DNA of 64,000 bases, taken from Actinokineospora baliensis. Lineage in GTDB: Bacteria; Actinomycetota; Actinomycetes; Mycobacteriales; Pseudonocardiaceae. Shown here one piece after another: positions 15,244 through 24,045 of the stretch (its first letter is position 1; each line of letters begins with the position of its first letter). The stretch is from positions 1,116,001-1,180,000 of the forward strand of contig NZ_JAFBCK010000001.1 of NCBI RefSeq assembly GCF_016907695.1, read 5' to 3'. The notes beneath the pieces were generated by a model, which searched no databases, was not told where the DNA came from, and was given only the letters and a program-made list of their open reading frames with translations. The position numbers and the translations under genes were made by a program.

Positions 15244-16056
15244 CTACCCCTCCACCACTTGGACCTCGTCGCCGAGGGCGAGGGTGCCGGGGGTGAGGAC
15301 GGCGTACTTGGCGCCGAAGCTGACGCCGGGGCGGTCTGGGTCTCGGCGGTAGGTGGCTAGGGTTCGGGTGGGTTCCGGGCCCTTCTTCTCTCCTGTTACC
15401 TGGTCGACGGTGGGGACGGCGCAGCGGATGGCTCTGGTGGAGAAGCCCAGGTCGACGGTACCGATTCGCAGGCGGATGAGGCGGTCCTCGGTGTGCGGGT
15501 CCGGCCAGCCGGTGACGACGATGTTGGGGCGGAAGCGGTCCATGGGGACCGGGTCGGCACCGGCGGCTTCGATCCTGGTGTTCAGATCTGCCAGCGAGGA
15601 CTCCGAGGTCAGCAGGATGGCGTGGGCGTCGCCGAAGCCGACCTTGCCGGGGTGCAGGCCCCAGCCGTCGCGGTCGTGGGTGGTGGGGGTGCGGACCAGG
15701 CGGACGCTGCGGTTGAGGACCTCGCTGCACCACTTGGCGGCCAGGTCGCCCTGGTCGACGGCGGGGCCGAACCACTTGTTGAACAGGCTGACCTCGCGGA
15801 CCGGGCCGTCGAGCGCGACCTCCACCAGCAGGTCGGTGCCGGGAGCGGACAGCCGCAGCCCGCCCTCGACCAGCTCGGCGCCGACGGCGGCCATCGCGGG
15901 GAGCTTGCGCTGGCTGACGAAGGTGCCGTCCTCGGCGTCGACCAGCATGAACAGGCGGTCGTCGCGCAGACCGGTCTCGACGACGTCGGCCGAAGTCACC
16001 GGGACGCCGCGCAGGCCCTTGACCGGGTAGCGCACCAGCTCAGACACAGTTGCCAC
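15244..16056 (-). CDS. MOSC domain-containing protein
   Basis: The protein (270 aa from GTG 16056; a TTG at 16074 is also possible) begins VATVSELVRYPVKGLRG, the typical MOSC N-terminal beta-barrel start. It continues to a C-terminal MOSC domain with SFSTRAIRCAVPTVDQ-type sequence: DLGFSTRAIRC supplies the conserved Cys expected to hold a persulfide or molybdenum cofactor ligand. Such proteins take part in sulfur transfer or molybdopterin-dependent reductions of N-hydroxylated compounds. It starts 18 nt after the ABC ATPase gene in the same direction, so it may share that transcript, though the functions do not obviously connect. Confidence 0.85.
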   Translation of the reverse strand: MATVSELVRYPVKGLRGVPVTSADVVETGLRDDRLFMLVDAEDGTFVSQRKLPAMAAVGAELVEGGLRLSAPGTDLLVEVALDGPVREVSLFNKWFGPAVDQGDLAAKWCSEVLNRSVRLVRTPTTHDRDGWGLHPGKVGFGDAHAILLTSESSLADLNTRIEAAGADPVPMDRFRPNIVVTGWPDPHTEDRLIRLRIGTVDLGFSTRAIRCAVPTVDQVTGEKKGPEPTRTLATYRRDPDRPGVSFGAKYAVLTPGTLALGDEVQVVEG

Positions 16057-16074
16057 GCCGCCAACGCTACCCAA

Positions 16075-16812
16075 TCACAGCACCTGGTCCAGGAACTTCC
16101 GCAGCCGCGGGCTCGACGGCGACCCGAACACCGCAGACGGCTCGCCGACCTCCACCACCCGGCCGTGGTCCATGAACGCGACCTGGTCGGCGACCGAGCA
16201 GGCGAACCCCATCTCGTGCGTGACCACCACCATGGTCATCCCACTGGCCGACAGCCGCGCCATCAACCCCAGCACCCCCTTGACCAGCTCCGGGTCCAGC
16301 GCGCTGGTGGCCTCGTCGAACAGCACCACCTCCGGCTCCATCGCCAGCGCCCGCGCGATCGCGACCCGCTGCCGCTGCCCGCCGGAGAGCGCCGACGGCC
16401 GGTACGGCGCCTTCGCCGCGAGCCCGACGTCGTCGAGGTACCGCAGCGCCCGCTCCCGTGCGTCCTCTTTGGACAGGCGGAGCACCGAGCGCAGCGGCAG
16501 CACCAGGTTGTCGAGCACGGTGCGGTGCGCGAACAGGTTGAAGTGCTGGAACACCATGCCGATCCGGCGCCGCAGCCGGTCCGGGTCGCCGCCGATCACG
16601 CTCACGCCGTCGAGCAGGACGTCGCCGCGCGCGGGTCGCTCCAGCTGGTTGATCGCCCGCAGCAGGGTCGACTTGCCCGAGCCGGAGGGCCCGATCACGC
16701 AGGTGGTCGACCCGCTCGGCACTTCGAGGTCCACCCCGCGCAGCACCTCCAGGGTGCCGAACGAGACGTGCAGGTCAGCCACGCGCAGGCTCGAGCTCGT
16801 CAAGGGTGTCAC
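16075..16812 (-). CDS. Polar amino-acid ABC transporter ATP-binding protein
   Basis: The 245-aa ATPase is complete: Walker A GPSGSGKST, Q-loop VFQHFNLFAH, signature LSGGQRQRV, Walker B VVLFDEATSALD and switch His VVTHEMGF. The GlnQ/HisP-like sequence (LRGVDLEVPSGST at the start, VVVTHEMGFACSVADQVAFMD late) points to a polar amino-acid importer. It overlaps the permease 3' end by 38 nt and forms one operon with the permease and the binding protein. The substrate cannot be told from the sequence. Confidence 0.93.
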   Translation of the reverse strand: MTPLTSSSLRVADLHVSFGTLEVLRGVDLEVPSGSTTCVIGPSGSGKSTLLRAINQLERPARGDVLLDGVSVIGGDPDRLRRRIGMVFQHFNLFAHRTVLDNLVLPLRSVLRLSKEDARERALRYLDDVGLAAKAPYRPSALSGGQRQRVAIARALAMEPEVVLFDEATSALDPELVKGVLGLMARLSASGMTMVVVTHEMGFACSVADQVAFMDHGRVVEVGEPSAVFGSPSSPRLRKFLDQVL

Positions 16813-17518
16813 CTCCCCGCACGGGTCGACCGTCGCGCAGGCGGCGGTCGACGAAGTTCACCAGGTGCGTCAGCGGCACCGTGATCGCCAGGTACACCAG
16901 CCCGGCGGCGACCAGCGGCGACAGGTTGCCGGTGTTGGCCGCGAGGTCCTGCCCGATGCGGAACAGCTCCCGCTGCGAAGCCAGCAGCCCCAGGAAGTAC
17001 ACCAGGCTGGAGTCCTTGACCAGCGAGATGAACTGGTTCACCAGCGCGGGCAGCACCCGGCGGATCCCCTGCGGCACAACGACCCTGGCCATCGTGGCGG
17101 TGTGCGTCATGCCCAGGGCGCGCGCGGCCTCCGACTGTCCCTTGTCGACGCTCTGGATGCCCGCGCGGAAGATCTCGCCGATGTAAGCCGACGCGATCAG
17201 GCTCAGCGCCAGGATGCCGAGCGGGTACGGGTTCGTGCCGAACAGCGGCCTGGCCACGACCGCGAGCCCCTGCCCGACCAGCAGGATCGTCACGATCGCG
17301 GGCAGGCCGCGGAAGATGTCGGTGTACACCCGGGCTGGCCAGCGCAGCCACCGCCGGTGCGACAGGCCGAGCAGCGCCAACCCCAGCCCCAACAGCGTCC
17401 CGAGCACCGCCGAGAACCCTGCCAGAACCAGCGTGTTGACCAAGCCGGTGGTGAGCAGGTCGGGCAGGACCTCGGCGATGTAGTCCCAGTTGAGGAACGT
17501 GTCGAGCAGGTCGGACAT
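16775..17518 (-). CDS. Polar amino-acid ABC transporter permease
   Basis: A 247-aa inner-membrane permease of the HisMQ/GlnP type with about five membrane segments and the EAA loop reading SEAARALGMTHTATMARVVVPQG, where the ATPase docks. It begins in a TGATG overlap with the binding-protein gene and its end overlaps the ATPase gene, so synthesis of the three proteins is coupled. Only one permease is present, so it would work as a homodimer. Confidence 0.92.
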   Translation of the reverse strand: MSDLLDTFLNWDYIAEVLPDLLTTGLVNTLVLAGFSAVLGTLLGLGLALLGLSHRRWLRWPARVYTDIFRGLPAIVTILLVGQGLAVVARPLFGTNPYPLGILALSLIASAYIGEIFRAGIQSVDKGQSEAARALGMTHTATMARVVVPQGIRRVLPALVNQFISLVKDSSLVYFLGLLASQRELFRIGQDLAANTGNLSPLVAAGLVYLAITVPLTHLVNFVDRRLRDGRPVRGGDTLDELEPARG

Positions 17519-18324
17519 CAGGACTTCGGCTTGAACTTGTCCGGCACCGGCACGCTCGGGATGAACTTGTCGTGCAGCTTCTGCCAGGTGCCGTCGGCGA
17601 TGACCGCGCGCAAACCGTCGTTGAGCTTGCCGCGCAGTTCGTCGTTGCCCTTGCGCACCGCGAAACCGTGCGGCAGGTCGTTGGCCTCGATGGTCGCGGT
17701 GACCGCGAGGGACGGGTCTTCCTTGGCGTACTTCTCCGCGATGGTCAGGTCGACCACCCAGGCGTCGGCGGAACCGTTGCGCAGGCCCGCGATCGCGGTG
17801 TCGTAGCTGGGGAAGCGGACGACCTGCGCGCCGGGCACGTTGGCGCCCAGGTACTTGTCGCCGACGGTGGCCTGGATCACCGCGACGCGCTTGCCGTCGA
17901 GCAGCTTCGCGTCGGTGATCGCCTTGTCCTTGCTCAGGATGGAGATGTATTCGTAGTTGTACGCATCGGTGAAGTCGACGGTCTTGCGCCGCTCCTCAGT
18001 CTGCGCGATGGCCGACGAGCCCGCGTCGTAGGTCTTGTTGGCGACCTGGCCCAGCAGCGCGGAGAAGTCGGTGCCGACGAACTCGACCTTGTACCCGGCC
18101 TTGTCGGCGACGGCCTTGAACAGCTCGTTGTCGAAGCCGGTGTAGACGCCGTTCTCCTGGTAGACGTTGGGCGGGGCGTCGCCGAGGGTGCCGACCCGCA
18201 GCGTCTGCGGCCCGGGGCCCGCGGCGGCGCCCTGGTCGGAGGACGAGCCGCACGCGGTCAGCGCGGTCGTGACGGCGATACCGGCAACGGCGAGCGCGGC
18301 TACGCGCAGCAATGAGGTTCTCAT
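17518..18324 (-). CDS. Amino-acid ABC transporter substrate-binding lipoprotein
   Basis: The 268-aa lipoprotein has a signal peptide ending in the lipobox LTAC (Cys25), then a Gly/Ser spacer and a family-3 periplasmic binding domain (LRVGTLGDAPPNVYQENG, YTGFDNELFKAVADKAGYK, FTDAYNYEYISIL). It should capture a polar amino acid outside the membrane and deliver it to the permease next door. It is the first gene of the operon. A GC-rich inverted repeat (18368-18396) lies in its 5' leader region. Confidence 0.92.
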   Translation of the reverse strand: MRTSLLRVAALAVAGIAVTTALTACGSSSDQGAAAGPGPQTLRVGTLGDAPPNVYQENGVYTGFDNELFKAVADKAGYKVEFVGTDFSALLGQVANKTYDAGSSAIAQTEERRKTVDFTDAYNYEYISILSKDKAITDAKLLDGKRVAVIQATVGDKYLGANVPGAQVVRFPSYDTAIAGLRNGSADAWVVDLTIAEKYAKEDPSLAVTATIEANDLPHGFAVRKGNDELRGKLNDGLRAVIADGTWQKLHDKFIPSVPVPDKFKPKS

Positions 18325-18367
18325 CGGTCTTTCCGTCGGTCATGTGCTTGTCGCACAACGGGATCAC

Positions 18368-18396
18368 GCGGGCGGGGAGGTCCGATCCCCGCCCGC
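18368..18396. promoter_or_regulatory. Perfect inverted repeat upstream of the ABC operon
   Basis: GCGGGCGGGG / CCCCGCCCGC, a 10-bp perfect stem with a 9-nt loop, lies 44-72 nt before the binding-protein start. It has no following T-run, so it is not a normal terminator. It could be a 5'-UTR structure or an operator; no leader peptide was found with it. Confidence 0.3.
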
Positions 18397-18486
18397 GTTC
18401 GTCACCGACGGTATGCAGGTGCCCCGGTGGTCCGCCAACAACGGGCGAACCTCTCACATGCCGGGACCGCTACTGGGTGATGCCCG

Positions 18487-19929
18487 CTACAGGATGGCGC
18501 CGGGCGCGTAGGCCGCCGCCTCGGGGAACCGGCCGAGCACGACCTCGACCCGCTTGGCGACCTCGGCGACCTGCGCGCCCGCCACCCCGGTGAACGGCAG
18601 CCGGTCGGCCAGCAGCGCGTCGAGGGCGGCGCGGTCGAGCGGGATCCTGGCGTCGGCGGCGAGCCGGTCGAGCAGGTCGTTGTCCGCGGCGCCCCGCTCG
18701 CGCATGGCCAGCGCGACCGCGACCGCGTGCTCCTTGATCGCCTCGTGCGCGGTCTCGCGGCCGACCCCGGCCTGCACCGAGGCCATCAACACCTTGGTGG
18801 TGGCCAGGAACGGCAGGTACCGGTCGAGCTCGCGGGCGATCACCGCGGGGTAGGCGCCGAACTCGTCGAGCACGGTGAGCAACGTCTCAAGTAGACCGTC
18901 GATGGCGAAGAAGGCGTCCGGCAGCGCGACCCGGCGCACGACCGAGCAGGACACGTCGCCCTCGTTCCACTGGTCGCCCGCGAGTTCGCCGGTCATCGAG
19001 GCGTACCCGCGCAGGATGACCGCCAGGCCGTTGACCCGCTCGCACGAGCGCGTGTTCATCTTGTGCGGCATGGCCGACGAACCGACCTGGCCCGCCTTGA
19101 ACCCCTCGGTCACCAGCTCGTGCCCGGCCATCAGCCGGATCGTCTTGGCCAGGCTCGATGGGCCCGCGGCCAGCTGGACGAGGGCGGTGACGACGTCGAA
19201 GTCGAGTGAGCGCGGGTAGACCTGCCCGACGCTGACGAAGTGCTCGTCGAAGCCGAGGTGCCCGGCGACGCCGCGCTCCAGCCGCGCCAGCTTGTCCTGG
19301 TCGCCGCCGAGCAGGTCCAGCATGTCCTGCGCGGTGCCGACCGGGCCCTTGATGCCGCGCAACGGGTACCGCGCGATCAGCTCGTCGAGGCGGGTGAAGG
19401 CGACCAGCAGCTCATCGGCCGCGGTGGCGAAGCGCTTGCCGAGGGTGGTCGCCTGCGCGGCGACGTTGTGCGAGCGGCCGGTCATCACCAGGTCGCCGTG
19501 TTCGGCCGCGAGCCGGGCCAGGCGGGCCAGCACGGCCACGACGCGGACCCGCACCAGCTCCAGCGACCGGCGGACCTGCAGCTGCTCCACGTTCTCGGTG
19601 AGGTCGCGCGAGGTCATGCCCTTGTGCACGTGCTCGTGCCCGGCCAGCGCGTTGAACTCCTCGATCCGCGCCTTCACGTCGTGGCGGGTGACCCGTTCCC
19701 GCTCCGCGATGCTGCCCAGGTCGACGGTGTCGAGCACGCGCCGGTAGTCCTCGACGACCCCGGCGGGGACCTCGATGCCCAACTCGGCCTGCGCGGCCAA
19801 CACCGCCAGCCACAGCTCGCGCTCCAACCGGACCTTCGCCTCCGGCGACCACAGCGCGGCCAGCTCGGGGGAGGCGTAGCGTCCGGCGAGGACGTTGGGG
19901 ATGCTGGGCTTCTGCTGGGCTCCGGTCAC
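18487..19929 (-). CDS. purB: Adenylosuccinate lyase
   Basis: A 480-aa fumarase/aspartase-superfamily lyase with the signature SSAMPHKMNTRSCERV, whose flexible loop holds the catalytic Ser, and the upstream TGRSHNVAAQ block. It cleaves SAICAR to AICAR and adenylosuccinate to AMP plus fumarate, two steps of purine synthesis, in the cytoplasm. The long form with the C-terminal LPFTGVAGAQVAEV region is typical of actinobacteria. purA and purD lie elsewhere in this window, so the purine genes are dispersed rather than in one operon. Confidence 0.95.
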   Translation of the reverse strand: MTGAQQKPSIPNVLAGRYASPELAALWSPEAKVRLERELWLAVLAAQAELGIEVPAGVVEDYRRVLDTVDLGSIAERERVTRHDVKARIEEFNALAGHEHVHKGMTSRDLTENVEQLQVRRSLELVRVRVVAVLARLARLAAEHGDLVMTGRSHNVAAQATTLGKRFATAADELLVAFTRLDELIARYPLRGIKGPVGTAQDMLDLLGGDQDKLARLERGVAGHLGFDEHFVSVGQVYPRSLDFDVVTALVQLAAGPSSLAKTIRLMAGHELVTEGFKAGQVGSSAMPHKMNTRSCERVNGLAVILRGYASMTGELAGDQWNEGDVSCSVVRRVALPDAFFAIDGLLETLLTVLDEFGAYPAVIARELDRYLPFLATTKVLMASVQAGVGRETAHEAIKEHAVAVALAMRERGAADNDLLDRLAADARIPLDRAALDALLADRLPFTGVAGAQVAEVAKRVEVVLGRFPEAAAYAPGAIL

Positions 19930-19940
19930 GTTTGCCCAGC

Positions 19941-20522
19941 TTACGCGAGGGCTTCGCGCAGCATTCGCCTCGCCGCCGCCCTCGGGTCCGGGTTGACCTC
20001 GATGAGCGCGTTGACCACCGCGCCGTCGACCAGGGCGATCAACTGCTCCAGCCGGGCGGCGTCGATCTCGGCCCCGGCGCGGGCGGCGGTGTCCAGCAAC
20101 AACGCGCGCAGCTCGGCGCCGAGGTCGAGCATCAGCGGCCGCAGGTGGGGACGGCGGCCGGTGGCGACGAGGCGTTCGTAGCGCAGCAGAACGGCTTCGG
20201 CGTCGTTGCCGACGACCGGACCGAGGAGCTGGTCGAGCATCAGCTCGACGAGGTGCTCACCACCGCGCGGCGGCTCGGTCAGCGCCTCCAGCCGGGCGCG
20301 GCCCCTGGCCAGCTCGGCGCTGCCGTGGTGCTCGATGGCGGCGGCGATCAGCTCGTCGAGCGACTCGAAGTAGTACGTGGTGGACGCCAGCGGCAGCCCC
20401 GCCCGCTCGGCGACGGCGCGGTGGCGCACCGCGTCGAAGCCGCCCTCGATGAGCAGCTCCACGGCGGCCACGACGAGCGCGTGCCTGCGGCGCTCGCCCT
20501 TGGGCGTGCTGGCGGTGGTCAT
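19941..20522 (-). CDS. TetR-family transcriptional regulator
   Basis: ATG 20522 gives a 193-aa protein with a TetR N-terminal HTH (ALVVAAVELLIEGGFDAV, then RAVAERAGLPLASTTYYFESLDEL) and a helical ligand domain. Longer readings run through the upstream gene in another frame and were rejected. It sits 11 nt before purB in the same direction and could share its transcript. The target genes and ligand are unknown. Confidence 0.9.
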   Translation of the reverse strand: MTTASTPKGERRRHALVVAAVELLIEGGFDAVRHRAVAERAGLPLASTTYYFESLDELIAAAIEHHGSAELARGRARLEALTEPPRGGEHLVELMLDQLLGPVVGNDAEAVLLRYERLVATGRRPHLRPLMLDLGAELRALLLDTAARAGAEIDAARLEQLIALVDGAVVNALIEVNPDPRAAARRMLREALA

Positions 20523-20548
20523 GGGGGGATTGTGCCGCCGAGGGGGCG

Positions 20549-21301
20549 TCAGTACTTGCCCGCCAGGTCGTCGCCGATGCCGCGCAGGTCGTCGCCGACG
20601 ACCGGTGGGGCGGCCGAGCCCGCGGCGGGTTCGACGCTGAGCACGAGCGTCGCGCCGGAAGCCGTCTTGATCACGGCGCCCTGCGCGCCGGAGCGGTCGG
20701 CCCACGGCGGCGCCAGCATCTGATCGACACCGCTGGGGGTCAGCATGATCGACACGAGGCCCTTGCGCGGGCCGTCGGCGATCTCGAAGGCGGCCGAACG
20801 CCCACCGGCCGGGCAGCCGAGCGGGGAGGGCTTGGCGTCGCTGGTGGAAACGGCGGACGGAAGCTCGCCCGCGAGGGCAGCAGCGAGCTCCCGGTCCGCC
20901 GCTCCGCACCCACCGGGGGTGCCGCTGGCCCTAGGGCCAGCATCTCCGTCCGTCGCGCCCCCCTGCTTGGGCGGCGACAGTGGAGAGTTCGATTCCAGCG
21001 ATCGCGGGCTGTCACCCGGTACCTCGTTCAGAGGCCGATTCGTGTTACCCCCGGCGACCGTGGCGGGCGCAGGCGCGGCCGAATCGTTACCGGATTCGCC
21101 CGTTGGTCCAGACCACAATGCGACACCGGTGGCGATACCGCCCACCAGCACCGCCAAACCCAGCGCCGAACCGGCGATCAGGCCGTTGCGCTTGCGGGTC
21201 AACCTCGCCGACCGGGCGAGGACGTCACCGCGCTCGAACGACGGCGGCGGCACGTCGCCGACCGCGGCGTTGAACACCTCGGAGATCTTGCGCTCGTCCA
21301 C
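20549..21301 (-). CDS. Putative anti-sigma factor, single-pass membrane protein
   Basis: The 250-aa protein has a cytoplasmic N-terminal 45 residues (MDERKISEVFNAAVGDVPPP), a single membrane segment (LIAGSALGLAVLVGGIATGVALW) and an extracytoplasmic low-complexity linker. It ends in a folded domain with two Cys (GGCGAADRELAAAL, PLGCPAGGRSAAF). It starts 17 nt after the ECF sigma factor gene, the usual place for a cognate anti-sigma factor. No zinc-binding HxxxCxxC motif is present, so it is not a standard ZAS protein. Confidence 0.7.
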   Translation of the reverse strand: MDERKISEVFNAAVGDVPPPSFERGDVLARSARLTRKRNGLIAGSALGLAVLVGGIATGVALWSGPTGESGNDSAAPAPATVAGGNTNRPLNEVPGDSPRSLESNSPLSPPKQGGATDGDAGPRASGTPGGCGAADRELAAALAGELPSAVSTSDAKPSPLGCPAGGRSAAFEIADGPRKGLVSIMLTPSGVDQMLAPPWADRSGAQGAVIKTASGATLVLSVEPAAGSAAPPVVGDDLRGIGDDLAGKY

Positions 21302-21318
21302 CTACACCCACCTCCCCG

Positions 21319-21837
21319 TCACGAAGTCGACCGCAGGTCGTCCACGGCGTCGCCGAGCACGTCGCGCAGCGTCGCCAGGCCGCGAGCGGTCTGGCTCTTC
21401 ACGGTCCCCTCCGAGCACTTCAGCGCCTGGGCCGTCCCGGCGACGTCGAGCCCTTCGAGGAACCGCAGGACGAGCACGGCCCGCTGCCGCGGTGGCACCT
21501 TGGCCAGCCCGTCCACCAGCGCCGAGCGGGTCGCCACCGACTCACCGACGTCGGTGTCGGTGGTGGCCTGCTCGGGGACCGCGTCGACGTGGCGCTCCCG
21601 CCGCCACGGCCGCCTGGTCTCGTCGATCATCGCGCGCAGCACCGACCGGCGGACGTAGGCGTCCAGGGCCCCGCGGTCCCGGATCTTGCGCCACCTGCGG
21701 TGCAACGCGACGAACGCCGTCTGGGTGAGGTCGTCCGCCCGGTGCCAGTCACCGCAGAGCAGGTACGCGGTTCTGCGCACGGCGTCGCGCCGTGCCGTGA
21801 AGTACTCCGCGAACTCCTGCTCCTCGCGCTGGTCCAC
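21319..21837 (-). CDS. SigE-family ECF RNA polymerase sigma factor
   Basis: A 172-aa sigma factor with region 2 (FTARRDAVRRTAYLLCGDWHRADDLTQTAF) and region 4 (LPPRQRAV-type: KVPPRQRAVLVLRFLEGLDV, then LKCSEGTVKSQTARGLATLR). The RRTAYLLCGD spacing is characteristic of the actinobacterial SigE-like ECF group. The next gene, a single-pass membrane protein, is a likely partner. It should direct RNA polymerase to a stress or envelope regulon after release from that partner. Confidence 0.92.
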   Translation of the reverse strand: MDQREEQEFAEYFTARRDAVRRTAYLLCGDWHRADDLTQTAFVALHRRWRKIRDRGALDAYVRRSVLRAMIDETRRPWRRERHVDAVPEQATTDTDVGESVATRSALVDGLAKVPPRQRAVLVLRFLEGLDVAGTAQALKCSEGTVKSQTARGLATLRDVLGDAVDDLRSTS

Positions 21838-21971
21838 GCGGACGCTCTCCGCTCGTCTTGTCTACGGGTAGGGGACGGACGTGCCCCGGCTAACGGTTGC
21901 ACGCGGTACCGCAGAGACATACGCCACCCCCGCTTTCAGCCGAACGGACGACGCTGTGGTGTGATCGGATC

Positions 21972-23009
21972 GTGACTTACACGCGTCGAATCGACCTCCG
22001 CTCCGACACCGTGACCCAGCCGGACGAGACCATGCGGGTGGCCATGTCGGCCGCGGTCGTCGGCGACGACGTGCTCGACCACGACCCGACCATGCGCAGG
22101 CTCGAGGAGGAGACCGCGGCCAGGCTGGGGATGGCGGCGGCGCTGTGGGTGCCGAGCGGGACGATGGGCAACGTCATCGCGATGGTGATCCACCTGCGCC
22201 GCGGCGACCGGTTCCTCGCACCGCGCGCGGCGCACGTGCTGGAGGCGGAGCTGGGCAGTTCGGCGTGGTTGGCCGGGGGGATGCCGCAGCCGCTGGAGTG
22301 GACGGCAGGGCCCGGGCGGATCAGCCCTGAAGACGTGCGTGCCTACGCTACGCAGTCCTCGCCGTACTACGCGCTGACGACGCGGCTGCTCTGCCTGGAG
22401 AACACTCACAACTTCGCGGGCGGCTCGGTGACACCGCCTGACGAACACGCGCGCCTGGTGTCCGCAGCGCGCGAGGCCGGGTTGTTGGTGCACCTGGACG
22501 GGGCGCGGCTGTGGAACGCGTCGGTCGCTCTAGGCGTCCCGCCCGCGGCATTGACCGTCGGTGTGGACACGGTGCAGGTGTGTCTTAGCAAGGGGCTCGG
22601 CGCGCCGGTCGGGTCGATCGTGGCCGGGTCGCGGTCCTTCGTCACAGAGGCTCGACGCGTGCGCAAGATGCTCGGCGGCGGGGTCCGTCAGGGTGGGGTC
22701 CTCGCCGCAGCCGGGTTGCTGGCTCTAGAGCGCATCGACGACCTGGCCCTGGACCACGCGAACGCGGCCCGGTTGGCCGAAGGTCTCGCGGAGCTGGGCT
22801 GGGAGGTCGGCAAGCCGGAGACGAACATCGTCATCGCGGCCGTCCCGGACACGGCGGCGGCCCTGGCCGGGCTGGACCGGGTCGGGGTGCAGGCGACAGC
22901 GGTGCCCGGCGGGGTCCGGTTCGTGACCCACCGCGACGTGCCGGAGGCGGACATCACCGAGGCCCTGCGCCGGATCACCGCGGCTCAGACTCCCGCACCT
23001 GCGGCTTGA
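21972..23009 (+). CDS. ltaE: Low-specificity L-threonine aldolase
   Basis: GTG 21972 begins MTYTRRIDLRSDTVTQPDE, the family's conserved N-terminus. The 345-aa PLP enzyme contains LDGARLWNAS (substrate/PLP Asp region) and VCLSKGLGAPVGS, whose Lys forms the Schiff base. It splits L-threonine and L-allo-threonine into glycine and acetaldehyde. Its last 35 nt overlap the end of the convergent potassium channel gene. It is monocistronic as far as the window shows. Confidence 0.92.
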   Translation: MTYTRRIDLRSDTVTQPDETMRVAMSAAVVGDDVLDHDPTMRRLEEETAARLGMAAALWVPSGTMGNVIAMVIHLRRGDRFLAPRAAHVLEAELGSSAWLAGGMPQPLEWTAGPGRISPEDVRAYATQSSPYYALTTRLLCLENTHNFAGGSVTPPDEHARLVSAAREAGLLVHLDGARLWNASVALGVPPAALTVGVDTVQVCLSKGLGAPVGSIVAGSRSFVTEARRVRKMLGGGVRQGGVLAAAGLLALERIDDLALDHANAARLAEGLAELGWEVGKPETNIVIAAVPDTAAALAGLDRVGVQATAVPGGVRFVTHRDVPEADITEALRRITAAQTPAPAA

Positions 23010-23724
23010 GGTCGGCCCTGAGCAGGGCGATCTCCTCGCGGAGGGCTTCCACCTCGGCCTTGGTGCTCGCCTCGATGGACGCCTCGGCACCCGCGATCTT
23101 CTCCACGAACCACGACGCGATCACACCCGTCACCACACCGAGCAGGGCGATCCCGCCGACCATCAGCGCCCCGGCGACCAGCCGCCCCTCGGTGGTGACC
23201 GGGTACCGGTCGCCGTAGCCGACGGTGGAGATGGTGGTCAACGTCCACCACAGGGCGTCCCCGAAGGTCGTGATGGTCGCGTTCGGGTCGTCACGCTCAG
23301 CGTCCAAAACCGCGAGCGCGGCCCCGAACGCCACCATCAGCGTCGTGCCGCCGACGTAGATCCCCACCTGCCCGCGCAGGCTGGTGCCGACCCTGCGGTT
23401 GATCACCTTGAACACGGTGACCAGCCGCAACGCCCGCAACTGCCGCACCATCGGCAGCGCCACGACGACCAGGTCGAACAGGTGCCGCCAGACGAACCGC
23501 CACTTCCGCCTGGCCAGCGCGAGCCGGATCAGGTAGTCCACGGCGAACACCGCCCAGACCACCCACAGCCACACCTCCAGCCACCAGTGCACCGTGGGCG
23601 AACCGGCGGTGCCCAGCACCTGCCAGGCATAGGCCACCAGGAAGGCGACCGCGAGACCGGTCAACGGCCACTCGGTCCGCGCCTCCCACCCAGCCAACCG
23701 CCCCTCGTCGGGGATCTCAGACAC
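22975..23724 (-). CDS. Voltage-gated-type potassium channel
   Basis: The 249-aa protein has about six membrane segments and the K+ selectivity filter TVGYGD (in TISTVGYGDRYPVT). A voltage-sensor-like segment with spaced basic residues (RQLRALRLVTVFKVINRR) and a C-terminal coiled coil (ASIEASTKAEVEALREEIALLRADL) likely drives tetramer assembly. It is a small Kv-like channel of the inner membrane. Its 3' end overlaps the threonine aldolase 3' end by 35 nt, so the two transcripts are antisense at their tails. Confidence 0.9.
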   Translation of the reverse strand: MSEIPDEGRLAGWEARTEWPLTGLAVAFLVAYAWQVLGTAGSPTVHWWLEVWLWVVWAVFAVDYLIRLALARRKWRFVWRHLFDLVVVALPMVRQLRALRLVTVFKVINRRVGTSLRGQVGIYVGGTTLMVAFGAALAVLDAERDDPNATITTFGDALWWTLTTISTVGYGDRYPVTTEGRLVAGALMVGGIALLGVVTGVIASWFVEKIAGAEASIEASTKAEVEALREEIALLRADLKPQVRESEPR

Positions 23725-23757
23725 CCCGACATCCTCACCCGAACGGGCTAGTTCTGG

Positions 23758-23925
23758 CTAGCGGATCTGCCGCCGGGACTTCCCCTTGATCGCCCCGTAC
23801 GCCGCCACCCCCACCGTCGCCACCGCGGCGACGATGAGCAGGGCACCGATGGCCTTGAACACGAAGCCGATCACGGTGAACGCCAGCCAGATGACGATGA
23901 TCGCGCCGATGATCCTGATGAGCAT
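23758..23925 (-). CDS. Small membrane protein
   Basis: ATG 23925 gives a 55-aa protein that is almost entirely hydrophobic (LIRIIGAIIVIWLAFTVIGFVF, then IGALLIVAAVATVGVAAYGAI) with a basic tail GKSRRQIR: two membrane helices in a hairpin. The longer reading from 24072 crosses the repeat flank and is not convincing. The first copy of the palindromic repeat unit lies directly upstream. No function is known to me. Confidence 0.65.
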   Translation of the reverse strand: MLIRIIGAIIVIWLAFTVIGFVFKAIGALLIVAAVATVGVAAYGAIKGKSRRQIR

Positions 23926-24045
23926 GTTGTCCGCCGCCTTCCGGGGGTTGTGCCTGGTCAACGCGGGGTGGGGGGTGTGCGTTCCCAACGGACCGGGGTT
24001 CGGGTGGTGGTTGCGGTGGGTGGGGCGGGGGTTACTGCTCGTGGC

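Noticed and set aside
15493-17806. Long plus-strand frames across the MOSC and ABC genes
   Set aside because: Antisense shadows of well-recognised genes with correct motifs on the minus strand.
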